A stretch of DNA of 64,000 bases from Trachythela sp. YZ-2020 (GCA_016169945.1 JADLSH010000333.1:248001-312000), one strand, 5' to 3'; counted from the first letter of the stretch, positions 53,079 through 64,000 are shown. The notes: generated by a model from the sequence alone, not told the origin. Translations and numbers: made by a program.

Positions 53079-55478
53079 CTCATTAACTGGCAATGCGCCC
53101 GGATGCGCCCTGGAATTGGCAAGGGGGTAACTGGCAATGCGCCCGGATGCGCCCTAGATTGGCTTGTCAACTTCCGGGCACGATTGCCAAGCATGTGTTT
53201 GACAGGTTGCCTAGCAACCAATACGAATATATAACGCGAAACACGAGCTTTCCAACGACACATTGGGCGAGGAAATTGATCGAAAACTCGCAAAGATTTT
53301 CAAGTTTAAAATTCTATTTTTTTACAAAAACTTTACGCAATGGCTATATGTTACAAGAAGGGAACTTACAGCAAGTTTTAAGGGCAAAAAAGAAGAGGAT
53401 TTTCAAGAGTTCAACACAGAATATTTGGTCCAAAACGAAAGGGAATGTCTCGGCGTTTTTGGTCAAGTTCTTGTCGAAATCCATTCGCGAGCTTTTGAGC
53501 CGAAAATAATAGTCGGAAATCACAAGGAACACGAACACCAAACACAAGTGAGTAGATACGATCTTTTTTGAGCCTGTTTTTGAATAGAAAAGTTTTGAAA
53601 AAACTCCCAAAATTCGACAGCATTTTAGCAGGTTAAATCTAGTTTAAAATTATCCTTTTTGAAGAACTGTTTGTGCATGTTTATGGCATTATTTGACTGT
53701 TTTCGTAACCCTTCTGTTGGTCTTCTTGTCCAAGTTGTGAATTTAGCAAAAGTGTATTCAAACCACTACACATTTTACCTACTATGTGCGCATGTCGTCT
53801 TTTTGGCATGAATACTCCTAGTAAAATCACATTAAAACTAAGTAGAATGATCCACAATGACCGTTCCATCTATTTTTGTAAATTTCGTCTTAAAACGACC
53901 ACTAATTTCAGAGATATTGTGGCTTAAAACCAGTGTATTGAATTAATGCGGGTGTCTGCCGCGTGCGAATTCTCAAAAACTTGACAGCCTATTTCAAAAG
54001 CTTCTAAAATGCTTTTTTATGGATTTTTATATCCCCATAAAACTTTAAATCGATAAAGCTCATCATAAAATTAGTGCAAACTCGTTTTCTAAGAACTACA
54101 CATTGAGCACTTGAAGAGAAAGATGTAAAATACGTCAGGACACCTGTTTGCAAAATGCTGGTTCCTCGCTGCAATGGCTTCCTTTGCAGGAAGCAATGAA
54201 ATTGATGCCCTTTCCAAAATCGGTATTTAGCAGCTATTTCGGACCCAATGTTCACTTATTTATCATGAAATCGTTTTAATAGAAGACTTTTAATAATACT
54301 CATGGATATTTCGTTATTTTGTGAAATAAAGCTATATCTTTGAGGTGTTTATCGTTTCAAAAGTGCGCGAAAATATGGATGCTACGTGTTTACTCCCGTC
54401 TGAAAAGCAACCAGATATTGAGGACCTTATTTCATCATTTTACAGCAATATAGAACACCTAAATATTAAATTGTGCATTTCATTGGAGTATGAAGATTGT
54501 ATTTTTACACGATTGTTCTCTTTTACGACCTATTTCAAACTGAAAAACGTGCTTGCTTTTTGAGCCAGATTTCAAAAAGAAGCCGGCTGTCTGCCATTAT
54601 CTTGTCTTGTGAGTAGACTACAGATGCGCAAACATTTTTGGGCACAAAAAAATCGCTGTTTTCTCAACAGAAACACAAGAAAATTGAGCTAAAGTTCTTA
54701 CCTGGTGTAAAGTTAAGATAGTTTTCACTTTGTGGATGACTTTTAGTGCTTTGAGTAGAGAAATGAACAGCTTTTGTTTTGTCACATAATTGCGTTTGAA
54801 TATGTCGGTTGTCGAAGTCTGGTTTAAAAACACCTCCCCAAATGCCCGCTTTTCTCACTCTTTTCATCCTTTGTTTATATTAAAACAGATAAATTCTTGT
54901 ACTATTTGTTTTATCAAATATATTTGTGTGAATTTAAAACTTCGAGGAGGTACAATCACTGCGTTTTGGCTTATAGATGTTTTGACCCGTGAACAACAAC
55001 CTACTCTTCTCCATTTTATGTTGTAAACATGAGGTCCTGGACTAGGCTCAAGAGAATTTATTTTAATTTTTGATCATTTTCTAATTTATATCCTAAAAGA
55101 TGAAAATTAATTTTAATAAAAATATGTACCAACCCAGCAATTTAATTTTTTTGCCATTTATGTAGGGTTATGGAGATATTGCCCTTCAGATATTAGGTGT
55201 CATGAGGGGCAAAATGTTAGTGCTATAAAATTTACCCAACCAAAAATTCTCACTCAAAAATATTAATTATCTATTTACGAATGCAAGCTCATTTAAACTA
55301 AACTAAATTAGGTCAATTATATATCACTCTTGTCTGATTCGAAAAATCAGAAAGTTTTATAGAAAGGTTTTTGAGATATTGCCAATTTTATGATTGCCCA
55401 CAAATTCAATGAAGAATTCGCCATATTGCTTGCCAGTTAAAGGGGTAGAAATGTTGCAACAGTCTGCCAGTTAATGAG
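53079..55478. mobile_element. 2.4-kb TTAA-flanked element
   Basis: TTAA (53075-53078) then CTCATTAACTGGCAATGCGC; right end CTGCCAGTTAATGAG then TTAA (55479-55482). TIR about 14-18 bp. Near the left end, ggcaatgcgcccggatgcgc occurs twice in tandem. The TIR resembles the ~95-bp TTAA mini-MITEs at 50577 and 50703 (TTAACYCATTAA and gcaatgcgccc), so those may be its deletion derivatives. Internally there is exon-like coding sequence (53263-53547) but no recognisable transposase. Confidence 0.75.
53263..53547 (+). CDS. Exon-like frame within the TTAA element
   Basis: The open frame reads EEIDRKLAKIFKFKILFFYK, NFTQWLYVTRRELTASF, ECLGVFGQVLVEIHSRAFEP, and ends at a GTGAGT donor (53548). No ATG lies near the start, so it would be an internal or mis-called first exon. 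A further open frame at about 54363-54563 (MDATCLLPSEKQPDIEDLIS) is a possible later exon. No family recognised. If real it is a gene, or a captured piece, carried by the transposon. Confidence 0.35.
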
Positions 55479-55632
55479 TTAATATCCAGCAACGATTGTT
55501 TAATGAGCTTACTTCAGCCCGGTTAACGGGGCTGGCTGGCACGCTACATGTAATTATAAATTGAAAGTCATCTCGCTCAGCTGGGATAGCCCGGCAAAGC
55601 GAGCTGGCCCGCTCCATGTAATCAGCCCCTTA

Positions 55633-56046
55633 GGGCCTGTTTATATGATCCCGGCCAGGCGGGACGGGATGCTTACCGAGATCTCGCTCATAATACAAAT
55701 TCTAAAGAGTGTTTATATGATCCCGCACTTATCCCGCCTAGACGGGATCTCGGCAACAGATGGCGGGATCCCGCCTAAGCGAGATGAAAAATTCCCATAT
55801 AAACACTTCATCCCGCCTAGCCGGGATGGAAAATTCCCATATAAACACTTCATCCCGGCTAGGAGGGATTAATTTTTCCCTTTTGAGCATGCGTAAATGC
55901 ATTTATTGCAACAAAAATATGACGACATGTACTTAAATGGCTTCATCTCGGTAGGTATTCTGTCCATATAAACACTAGGCGAGTTTCTCGTCTAAGCGGG
56001 ATGAAAACGTCCCGTCCCGTCTAGGCGGGATCATATAAACAGGCCC
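55633..56046. mobile_element. Palindromic MITE with TTA target (PIF/Harbinger-like)
   Basis: gggcctgtttatatgatccc at the left pairs with gggatcatataaacaggccc at the right, flanked by TTA on both sides (55630-55632, 56047-56049). A TTA duplication and GGGCCTGTT end fit PIF/Harbinger. The inside is a series of short inverted blocks (gggatgaaaat, ccgcctagacggga, catataaacacttcatcccg) in both orientations. Confidence 0.8.
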
Positions 56047-56325
56047 TTAGAGTCAGTCATCCATTTTTACCAGCCAGTAAAATGCAAACAAGGTAAGAGG
56101 TCTATGTAGTCTGCATAAAGTGCTTTAATTTAAACTATAATTCCCAAAGGCCAACATTGACTAATATATATAGTCTAGTAAATTTAAAAGTAAAATACTT
56201 AATAAATAGTAATAAATACTCAACAAAAATATCATATATTTCATAGGTGGAATATAAAGTGCCATTGTGCTACAAATTTGTACGGCCGCATCGACAGTAC
56301 ACAGCATATTAAAATTAATACATAC

Positions 56326-56490
56326 CCTTTTTGTTGTTTTCTCTATATCTTTATCCACTTGTTTTAAGTCGCTTTTTAACTGAACAATTGTAGAATTCTT
56401 TGAAACATACTCATCGTTCAGCGTTTTTCGTTCTTTAGCCAATTCGCCAAGAGGAAAGCGATCTTTCGAAACAATTTTTTTAAAACTCAT
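56326..56490 (-). CDS. First coding exon, coiled-coil protein
   Basis: ATG at 56490 opens 55 codons (MSFKKIVSKDRFPLGELAKE, RKTLNDEYVSKNSTIVQLKS, DLKQVDKDIEKTTKR) ending in a GTATGT donor. Heptad-like hydrophobics in LKSDLKQVDKDIEKTT suggest a coiled-coil. No second exon was found in the next few hundred bases downstream (antisense), where MITEs lie. Clean and undamaged; family not recognised. Confidence 0.5.
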
Positions 56491-58040
56491 CTGTCTACTG
56501 ACTTGGCTTCAGAAAATTCTCACCACAAAGGGATGCTTCGAAGCAGAAATAACTCGATTATCAGTAACCTAGCCATATTTTAAATTTCTATGGTTTTGAA
56601 ACTCTCATAGGTTTCATTATCACTGCAGAAAAGCCACCAAATCTTCCACCATGCTGCCCTGTAACGGCGGCTTGTTCTTTACCAAACCATGATTTAATTA
56701 GGGATAAAAAGGGTTTGGCCCCTTCAAAATCCCCCCAAAACAAAGAGTGACCCTAGGTAGTCCTGAAAATCTCCTTCACTCCTATAATGTACTTGGTCAT
56801 CCACTGCATATTTCAAGCAAATATAAATTCGCAAGGCTTTTAGAACGCGCAATTTTGGACGCCATATTGAATTTTTTTCCGGACAGATAAAAGGTCGCAA
56901 ATGTGGCATCTACAGCCCGCCGTGATGACAGCAGCATTTGCTATTCTCACTCGGATCCCGTCATACTGGCTACAGTATTAAATGAAGTATTACAAAATAT
57001 AGGCTCATGGATAAAGGCTAATAATTAATAAATTGTCCGTTAATATCGATAAAACTAATTATGTCATTTTTCAAACTCAACAAAAGAAAGCTATACATGA
57101 TTTGACCCTCTTACTCGATGACAATTTGATTACCTGTAAACAACATTCAATCTTAGTTAGTTTTATTATACTCTCATTTATCCGTATCTTATCTATTGTA
57201 ACACTGTTTGGTCGTCTACAATCACTTTCAAAAGTTGTTGGGATACCTGAAGTTTTAGAGAATAGGTTAATCTGTACGTGCTTGTAACACACATTAATCT
57301 GTCTATAAAAGCCAGACTATTCTACTGCATTTTGCAGTGATTAGAGATGAGCAGATCATCGCCAAAACATCGGTAGAGCCGATTAATGGCTACTTTTTAT
57401 CCATTATCTGATCGGTCAGTCTCACTATAATTTCCCACGCCGTTCAGTATCTGATCGGTCAGTCCCAGCATAATTTCCCACGGACCAATCGATGTCGCAT
57501 CCCTGAATTTTTTATGCGAAAACATGACACGTTATTTCGGGCGAGAGGAAGCATCCGCAGTGTTGGTAATACTTGCCTATTTTCTGTTTGTATTGTACTT
57601 TTGTTGTGCTCAAAAATAGATCATTGCAAAATTTACGAGTTAAGTTGAGTAAAACACTAAAATGACAATTCGACAAAACGTGAGCATCAGGTAAACCAAT
57701 ATACCATGCCTGAAATAAACATGTTTAAAATGTCAAGAGCACGGCGTGCTCGCGTAACCATTAGGAAATGAGATGAGTTTAAATATTATTTTATGTGCAT
57801 CTTAATAAGCCTGATTGACCTCGTTCAGGTTAATAAATTCTATTCAATTTCAGTCACAGAAACGAGGCTGGCCGTAATGTGGGCTTTTCATTTGGATATT
57901 AGATTTTTGAACCTGCAGCCACCATAATGATTTTATTGTAAAGCGGATTGCTTTTAACTGTCAAAAGACAAAAATGATAGAAATTTTAATTGACGTTCGT
58001 ACTGCGGAATTGGGTGAGGACATAACTGGTAGTGGTATAT
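56491..58040. other. No gene seen; short tandem duplication at 57403-57490
   Basis: tatctgatcggtcagtc..ataatttcccac occurs twice around 57405-57480. Other sequence is AT-rich and unassigned. Confidence 0.5.
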
Positions 58041-59233
58041 TAGATAATGCATTCTATAAATAAATGATATGATCACATGATAATGAAGCCATGCGTTAAG
58101 CGTACCTATTAAATAACAAGGATTTTAAGTGTAAACACTGAATAGTTTAAGGACACCCCTTCAAACAATATAATCTCATAAAACCCGCGGAGCGAAAGCC
58201 CATAACGAATAAGATCCTACCATTACGGTATATACGTTAACCAGAGTAAACATAGGCGTAAGCATAATCATTCACCAATCAAAGTACGCAAATGAAATAA
58301 TAAGATAAAACCAATATATTATCCTACCATGAATAAATCATATAATAAACAGTAATATCCTTCCCCTCGCCAGCTATCAAATCAATTTGACTCCAGCCCT
58401 TGGGACACTGGAAGACAGCTTAAAAGGAGGAAGGACCAGCCTGAAACAAGAAAAATGACACTTTATACAAGAAACAACAATATAGAATGATACAACGAGA
58501 TGTAACTAAAAAAAGCCTAAATTAATACACAAACGTAGGTTAACTAAATGTATCAATAAAGAGTCGTTTATCACAATACACATAATTCAAACAATATAGT
58601 GTTGTTCACGTAATGAACACGATGTTAGATAATGCATTCTATAAATAAATGATATGATCACATGATAATGAAGCCATGCGTTAAGGGTACCTATTAAATA
58701 ACAAGGATTTTAAGTGTAAACACTGAATAGTTTAAGGACACCCCTTCAAACAATATAATCTCATAAAACCCGCGGAGCGAAAGACCACAACGAATAAGAT
58801 CCTACCATTACGGTAGATACGTTAACCAGAGTAAACATAGGCGTAAGCATAATCATTCACCAATCAAAGTATGCAAATGAAATAATAAGATAAAAACAAT
58901 ATATTATCCTACCATGAATAAATCATATCATAAACAGTAATATCCTTCCCCTCGCCAGCTATCAAATAAATTTGACTCCAGCCCTTGGGACACTGGAAGG
59001 CGGCTTAAAAGGAGGAAGGACCAGACTGAAACAAGAAAAATGACACTTTATACAAGAAACAACAATATAGAATGATACAACGAGATGTAACTAAACAATG
59101 CCTAAATTAATACACAAACGTAGGTTAGCTAAATGTATCAATAAAGAGTCGTTTATCACAATACACATAATTCAAACAATATAGTGTTGTTCACGTAATG
59201 AACACGATGTTAGATAATGCATTCTATAAATAA
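58041..59233. repeat. 585-bp tandem repeat, two full units plus a stub
   Basis: tagataatgcattctataaa starts at 58041, 58626 and 59211: exact 585-bp period. Units differ by few substitutions. Each ends with caatatagtgttgttcacgt, aatgaacacgatgt. The third unit breaks off after ~22 bp and turns into the reverse complement of the unit end. A diverged partial copy lies at 1-89. Confidence 0.95.
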
Positions 59234-59267
59234 CATTGTGTTCATTACATGAACAACACTATATTGT
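59176..59267. repeat. Palindrome closing the 585-bp array
   Basis: 36-nt arms 59176-59211 (acaatatagtgttgttcacg..) and 59232-59267 (..gaacaacactatattgt) with two mismatches and a ~20-nt loop. It marks an inversion breakpoint or the end of the element that makes up the array. Confidence 0.85.
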
Positions 59268-59822
59268 ATCAGGAGTATCGCCAATTAAGGGGATATATGT
59301 GCGTGAGGACAAGGCTGGATCGAAGGCGCTCCATGTGAAAATGGATACAAACCGATACAAATGTATACAACTTATTTTTTCATGTAAAAGCTTTCATCAA
59401 GTTTGTAGAAAAGGAGTTAACCAGTTTTAATGGCTATATCCTGACAGTTCAACGAAACGATTGAGTTTCCATGTGAGTACTATCATTTGTTTTTCTAGGT
59501 AAACTACAAGATTTTTTCTTTTTCTGCATCTCACTCGATTGAAATTATATATAGGTTATATATTTCACTCGAAACCTCGACTTCGTCTCGAAAAATATCT
59601 ACCTTAATCTTCTACCTTAATCTTCTACCTTGTCGTGAACTTAATATATTAACATTAATATTATAATTTATATTGACATTAACATTAACTAAGTAATTAA
59701 AAAACTGTTTAGGTAAGCACTTTCGTTTTAGGGCTGAAAAGGAGAGAGGCGAGGAGTGTAAAATATACGTTTTAAATCTGGTTTATTTGTGTGGTCTTTA
59801 ATACTACATTCCCCACACAAAG
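59268..59822 (+). other. Presumed 5' LTR region of a sense BEL/Pao element
   Basis: It ends cattccccaca and is followed by aaaggtggcgacccctgc, a typical LTR end plus tRNA primer site for BEL/Pao. The LTR start was not located and no second copy is in the window. Includes (ACATTA)n simple sequence at 59645-59690. Confidence 0.4.
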
Positions 59823-59834
59823 GTGGCGACCCCT
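59823..59834 (+). promoter_or_regulatory. Primer-binding site of the sense BEL/Pao element
   Basis: GTGGCGACCCCT just after the LTR-like CCACACA end; compare TAGTGGCACC after the LTR of the antisense BEL element (17395). Likely the site where a tRNA primes minus-strand synthesis. Confidence 0.5.
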
Positions 59835-59913
59835 GCAGAACGTATCTAAACTTTACTTAACATGGAAACTCGTAAGTGATCGAAATTTACTGAACTTTAG
59901 CGGAAAATATATT

Positions 59914-60903
59914 ATGCCAACAACGAGAAGTCAACAATCAGAAGCCGAATACGAAAGTACTGTATTGTCGCCTGAAATGGATAATTATACGGTTAAATCG
60001 GCTATGGAAACTGCGGAAATACGACTTAGAAACAATTTGAAAATGTTGAAACGCCTGGGAGAACAAACGAAAGATATAATTGAGTCAAAAAACGAGCGTA
60101 AATGGCAGCGACATCAGAGTAATTTGGAAACGAAAATAAACGATACACACGCATTAAGTACAAGTATAGTGGAGCTAAAAATCGCCGAAAACATCGAGGA
60201 AGAAATGATCAACGAGTGGAGTAAAGAACAAGAAAGTGCGCTGGAACATTTTGAGCATATGCTGGATGAACTAGATAACATTTTAACCTTGACTGAGCAA
60301 GAAAAGGCGGCGAGAAAACAACAGGAAATTGACGAGCGAGAGGCGGAGAAGCAACTTCGAATTTTGGATGAAAAAGACAAGCGAAAGGCTTATCAAAGAA
60401 AATTGGACGAGGAACTAGAATTACAACGTTTAGAAAGGTTTAAAAAGGAACAACAAACTGCTAAATTACCCAAGCTAACAATAACACCATTCAAAGGTAC
60501 GTGTTTAGACTTGTTTCGCTTTTGGGAACAATTTGAGGCGGAAGTAAATACTAGGACAAATATGTCGGCAATTTCAAAGTTTTCTTATTTGAGAGAATTG
60601 CTTGATGATCAACCAAAGAAAGAAATTACCGGATTGCCATTTAGTGAAGAGGGCTATAACAAGGCCATAGAAATTTTGAAGAAAAAATATGGAAACATTT
60701 CTGAAATAATACAAGCCCATGGTAGAGAAATTTTGAAATTACCCACTATTACTACAGTTAATTTGAAACAGATCCACGGGTTTTATCGTTCCTTAAGAGC
60801 GGCTCCGCGTAAATATCAACCGAAGTCATGCAAAATAAAAAAATCGAAAATTCTAAAATTTTGTCAGAATAATCATTATGAGTTGCTTATTAACGAAAAA
60901 TAA
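59914..60903 (+). CDS. BEL/Pao gag (DUF1759-type)
   Basis: ATG at 59914 (MPTTRSQQSEAEYES) rather than the upstream in-frame start, because the frame before it is in the leader. 329 residues: a long charged coiled-coil (about 50-185), then KLPKLTITPFKGTCLDLFRF and WEQFEAEVNTRTNMSAISKF, SYLRELLDDQPKKEITGLPF, NKAIEILKKKYGNISEI, the DUF1759 capsid-like domain. Homology ends at about 60806 (FYRSLRAAP); the last ~30 residues are unrelated and Lys-rich, so the element is cut here. No zinc knuckle, protease or pol follows. Gag would form the particle shell. The frame itself is undamaged. Confidence 0.8.
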   Translation: MPTTRSQQSEAEYESTVLSPEMDNYTVKSAMETAEIRLRNNLKMLKRLGEQTKDIIESKNERKWQRHQSNLETKINDTHALSTSIVELKIAENIEEEMINEWSKEQESALEHFEHMLDELDNILTLTEQEKAARKQQEIDEREAEKQLRILDEKDKRKAYQRKLDEELELQRLERFKKEQQTAKLPKLTITPFKGTCLDLFRFWEQFEAEVNTRTNMSAISKFSYLRELLDDQPKKEITGLPFSEEGYNKAIEILKKKYGNISEIIQAHGREILKLPTITTVNLKQIHGFYRSLRAAPRKYQPKSCKIKKSKILKFCQNNHYELLINEK

Positions 60904-61930
60904 TTTTAAGATCGATTGAACGAATATTGAGGCTGGATCAGCTCGACTTTGCGAAGAGGCTCTCAGAGCAAGAAAATAGGTCGAAAAATAGGGCTGCGCT
61001 TCAACGCAATGTGGTGGGGAAACACAGCATTGCTGGCCAAACAAAATACATCACACTAAAGGTAGGTAAATACTTCCGCTCTCGGCTGATTTACAAAGCA
61101 ATCAAACTAAAGTAGAATTTTTGACAGATTTTTGAAATTTAATCTTCCTGTCTGACATTTCCTAATACCCGATTTAAGCAATTTTCGAGCGCGATAAATC
61201 CAGCATGACACATGATTTTTTGGAAACTTAGTCTACTTTCCAAGTAGAGTAACTCATGGCATCTAGAATGATGCCATAAGTTTTTTGGGAACTTTAAATT
61301 TGCGCCGTTGAGAACGGGTTGAAATACCACCACTTGAGCGCTGAGATGACCTTTGACACACAGCCGGCAAGAGCGGTAAACAAATAACATGTAGCTAAAA
61401 TGTTATTTTCTCGATAGAAATAACGGACAAAACGACATGCAGAGTTTAAATAATTCATAAACAATTCAGTGTGGTCAATAGTAGTATCAATATTTGAAGT
61501 ACATATACATTTTATGAGTTCTTACCCAGCTCTGAGGCCTGAGATTTGTAACAAATTATCAAATAACTGCGAGACAGTTCAACATTAACTTTAGTCTTCA
61601 GAATATTTCGGTACTTTCCTTGCCTACATCGTTCTGTACAGTCATTCACAAGTTGTGGAATTACTGATCGACCATTGTCTTGCTGGGAAAATCTTTAGGA
61701 AGAGATTTGTGGCGCGATTTGTGAAACACAGTGTTTGGCAAAATATTGTAAACAATGACATAATCACTTGCACAGGTTACCCGAACTGGTCAGACTTGTA
61801 TGAATTTTTGACTTTTTATATGATTGAGGGCAAAATCAGATTGAAAAGAATCTCATGGGAAATAAAATAAATAACATGATGTGTGACTTAAAATCGATCT
61901 CAGTCGCGGTGATGCGGAGACTGTCAGAGT
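60904..61930. other. No supported gene
   Basis: A frame ending at a GTAGGT donor (about 60927-61061, GLNRAALQRN-type basic sequence) may be a chance exon. The ORF at 61655-61870 has no motif. Confidence 0.4.
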
Positions 61931-62269
61931 CATGCAGTGGCGTAGGAACCAGGGGGGGCTGGGGAGGCTTCAGCCCCCCTAAGTTTTTGCACAAGGAGGC
62001 GCAGCCCCCCTAAAAATATTAAGTTTTCTGAGATTATAAGAAAGAAATTATTGAATGGGACAAAGAATCATGATCTTCAACACATTTGCTACACTTTTTT
62101 TTTGTTTATGATCTTTATCTCCGCGCCAGAAAGTGCAGGAATGGCATTTCCGAGCCTCAATTTTCCAAAATTTTCTTGGAGGGATGCCCACCGACTCCCC
62201 TGTGGTTCAGCAAGCGCCTTCGCACGGAATTTCAGATCCCCTACTATAAAATATCTTCCTACGCCACTG
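61931..62269. mobile_element. hAT-type MITE, CAGTGGCGTAGGA ends
   Basis: Inverted ends cagtggcgtagga (61935) and tcctacgccactg (to 62269) with 8-bp duplication GTCAGAGT on both flanks (61923-61930, 62270-62277). Four extra bases (catg) separate the left duplication from the TIR. Includes agcccccct repeats. Non-coding. Confidence 0.85.
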
Positions 62270-62322
62270 GTCAGAGTTGACAGCTAACAGGAAATGTTAA
62301 TATGCTGCACTGCATCTAGCCC

Positions 62323-62697
62323 GAGTATCAGGCCCTGTTTTCGCTTCCTAAAAATGCGAGCGGAGGGAAGCGAGAAGAGGGCCTGACACAAGTCACTGTC
62401 TGGGAGCATGTAAAAAAGCCAAAATCCGGCTTTTCACCTGATTGGTCAATTTGACTAAAAGAATTTTAATCTGTCTTTTGATTGGCTAGCGCTAATTATA
62501 TTATACTATTATTAGTATTTTGAACTATGATTAGATTGTTATTGTCAGTTGGCTAATTAGATTATACTATTATTAGTATTTTGAACTATGATTAGATTGT
62601 TATTGTCAGTTGTGTGAGAATAAACCGTTGCTGTGGGCGGATAGCGAGCAGATAAACGTTTGTGTCAGACTCTATTTATAAAAGAGTCTGATACTCC
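62323..62697. mobile_element. Inverted-end element with GAGTATCAG termini
   Basis: gagtatcaggccct at the left and agagtctgatactc at the right. Inside, a short palindrome (tcaggccctgttttcgcttcc against ggaagcgagaagagggcctga) at 62331-62382 and a 61-bp tandem duplication (62491-62551, 62552-62612; gctaattatattatactatt). No target duplication seen. Confidence 0.55.
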
Positions 62698-62826
62698 GAC
62701 TACACTGCATCAATTAATATTCGAATTCAGCATAGGGTACACACAATCAAGTTTCTTATGTAAAGTTTATTAAAGCGGACATTTTTAAGCTCCATATCAG
62801 CGTTTAAACGCGTGCACGGAAACGCC

Positions 62827-64000
62827 ATGGAATGCGGCTACGCCAGATACGTTGACGGGTCTTGCGGCGAGAGTCAGCAGAGTCCACATACAAGGCAATG
62901 TCTCAGAATTGCTGACTGTAGGAAAGATATAGGGGATTATTTGAGGTTCTTGAAAGTTGGAGACCCATCAATCACTTCTGAGGCCAGTCTATTACTCGCA
63001 CGTGCAGGTATGTTTCGATATTATACCCATCATTTGTTGGCTTTCAATAGAATTACAGAATAGTGGACTGTATTCTCATATACAACACTTGTCCATTGAA
63101 TTGTCATTATCCTGGTTGAGATAGTTAACCACAATGGATATGTCATATGTTCTTGTAGGTCTCTTTGGTCCTGAAGAAAATTACGGTAACATTACCATTT
63201 GTCCTCGGCATCGCGATAGCCATGGAATTCGCTGGCGGAGCAACCGCAGAAGTTGTGCCTGTCCCGCAAGCTGGGCAGTACACAGGAGCGCCAAAGCAGA
63301 ACGGCCAATGACAAAGGAACAATCAGAGAAGCTACTGAACCTTACTCGTGTGCTTGTTCCCGTAGGATCAGGTAAGCAAGGACATGCGATCCGAATCGAA
63401 AGAACACGTAGTTACGAGTTTTTTCTAGTTAACACTTTTCTTCTTTTTACAAAGGTATTTGTACAAGATGTCGTAAACGCCTGACAGCTGAGAGCAAAAG
63501 AGCAGAGCAGTCCGTGGAAGTCGAAACACCTGCCTTGTGTGAAGGTGACATCCAGGAGAGTCAAGATCCCCCGTTAACGTTAGAATGCGAAGACGTCCAT
63601 CACTCACGGGTACTATAAGTTTATAACCTTTTAAACGCCACCACATGCACTGCACACATTGTGGAACGACACTGCATGGAATTGGCAACTTGGTATTCAC
63701 GCACTGGTACCATGCATGAATGACTCCCAATCAAATTGCTATAATATTAGTCTTTTTTGTTTCAATACAGGAATGTCCACAGGATGTGTTAGATTTGTGC
63801 GATTCATTTCTCAACTTATCCATGGAGGAAACAGATCCCAGTGCCAGTATGTATGTTCCAGAAGAGCCGATAACCAGCAGTACTGCATCAAGCGACGAAA
63901 CGGTAGAAGAAACCCTAATATCCAGAAGAACGCACCTAAACCGTTTTCTAGAAAGCTGTTCTGTGACATCAAGGGTGGGTCCATATAAGAAAGTTTGGGC
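62827..64000 (+). CDS. Four coherent exons of a Cys-rich multi-exon gene, cut by the window end
   Basis: Exon 1 62827-63007 (gccATGG start, GTATGT donor), exon 2 63159-63371 (acceptor TTCTTGTAG, donor GTAAGC), exon 3 63455-63609 (acceptor TTTTTACAAAG, donor GTACTA), exon 4 from 63771 (acceptor TTTCAATACAG) to beyond 64000. The frame is open throughout. Protein: MECGYARYVDGSCGE, QCLRIADCRKDIGDYL; NITICPRHRDSHGIRWRSNR, SCACPASWAVHRSAKAERPM; LLNLTRVLVPVGSGICTRCR; a Ser/Glu-rich linker; RRTHLNRFLESCSV. Cys/His clusters (CGY, SCGE, CPRHRD, CxCP, CTRC) look like a zinc-binding N-terminal domain. From memory this is the N-terminal half of the same cnidarian family whose C-terminal half lies broken at 51112-53033; here it is undamaged. 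Function unknown. Confidence 0.65.

Noticed and set aside
55561..55872. 103-codon ORF with repeated IPARRDG/IPPSRDG
   Set aside because: It is the translation of the palindromic MITE's repeated blocks, not a gene.
1..64000. CRISPR arrays, operons, prokaryotic or phage genes
   Set aside because: No regularly spaced repeats of the right type and no tight gene clusters; introns and retroelements point to an animal genome.

Overview
This window reads as AT-rich, intron-containing animal DNA, most likely from a cnidarian (coral, anemone or hydroid type); a sponge or other marine invertebrate cannot be excluded. Reasons: GT-AG exons with short introns, LINEs with 2A-like NPGP motifs, BEL/Pao and Penelope-like elements, hammerhead ribozymes, many terminal-inverted-repeat MITEs, and decayed genes of multi-exon families that I recall (without a search) from cnidarian genomes. 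I saw no operon, CRISPR array, rRNA or tRNA gene.

Layout. 0-9 kb: a broken RecQ-like helicase exon, a 5'-truncated LINE tail, a decayed three-part gene with a hAT-type MITE at an exon edge, a foldback element, and a 593-bp tandem duplication carrying a conserved exon. 9-12.2 kb: two inverted copies of a TTAA-flanked element. 12.3-17.7 kb: an antisense BEL/Pao retrotransposon with both LTRs but no integrase core, itself invaded by nested foldback elements. 19.9-27 kb: an old LINE split by a second, nearly full-length LINE and by a degenerate minisatellite. 27-36 kb: a three-copy MITE family, a KDZ-like fragment, a three-exon fragment of a DUF6589-like family, and a broken HUH-helicase (Rep-like) gene. 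36.4-37 kb: a clean two-exon gene. 37.2-39.8 kb: a head-to-head Penelope-like pair with a hammerhead ribozyme, then a rearranged LINE. 41.6-46.4 kb: a second RecQ-like fragment, a palindromic MITE, and a decayed ankyrin-containing gene with another hammerhead in its intron. 46.6-56 kb: minisatellite, MITEs, a broken transposase-like gene, and a 2.4-kb TTAA element. 56-64 kb: one coiled-coil first exon, a 585-bp tandem array ending in a palindrome, a BEL/Pao gag, two more MITEs, and the first four exons of a coherent gene that runs off the right edge.

Almost everything recognisable is mobile or mobile-derived, and most coding pieces are broken. The best candidates for live host-type genes are the two-exon gene at 36463-36978, the edge gene from 62827, and perhaps the first exon at 56326-56490. 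Most family names rest on motif and sequence recognition by eye; no database search was run.
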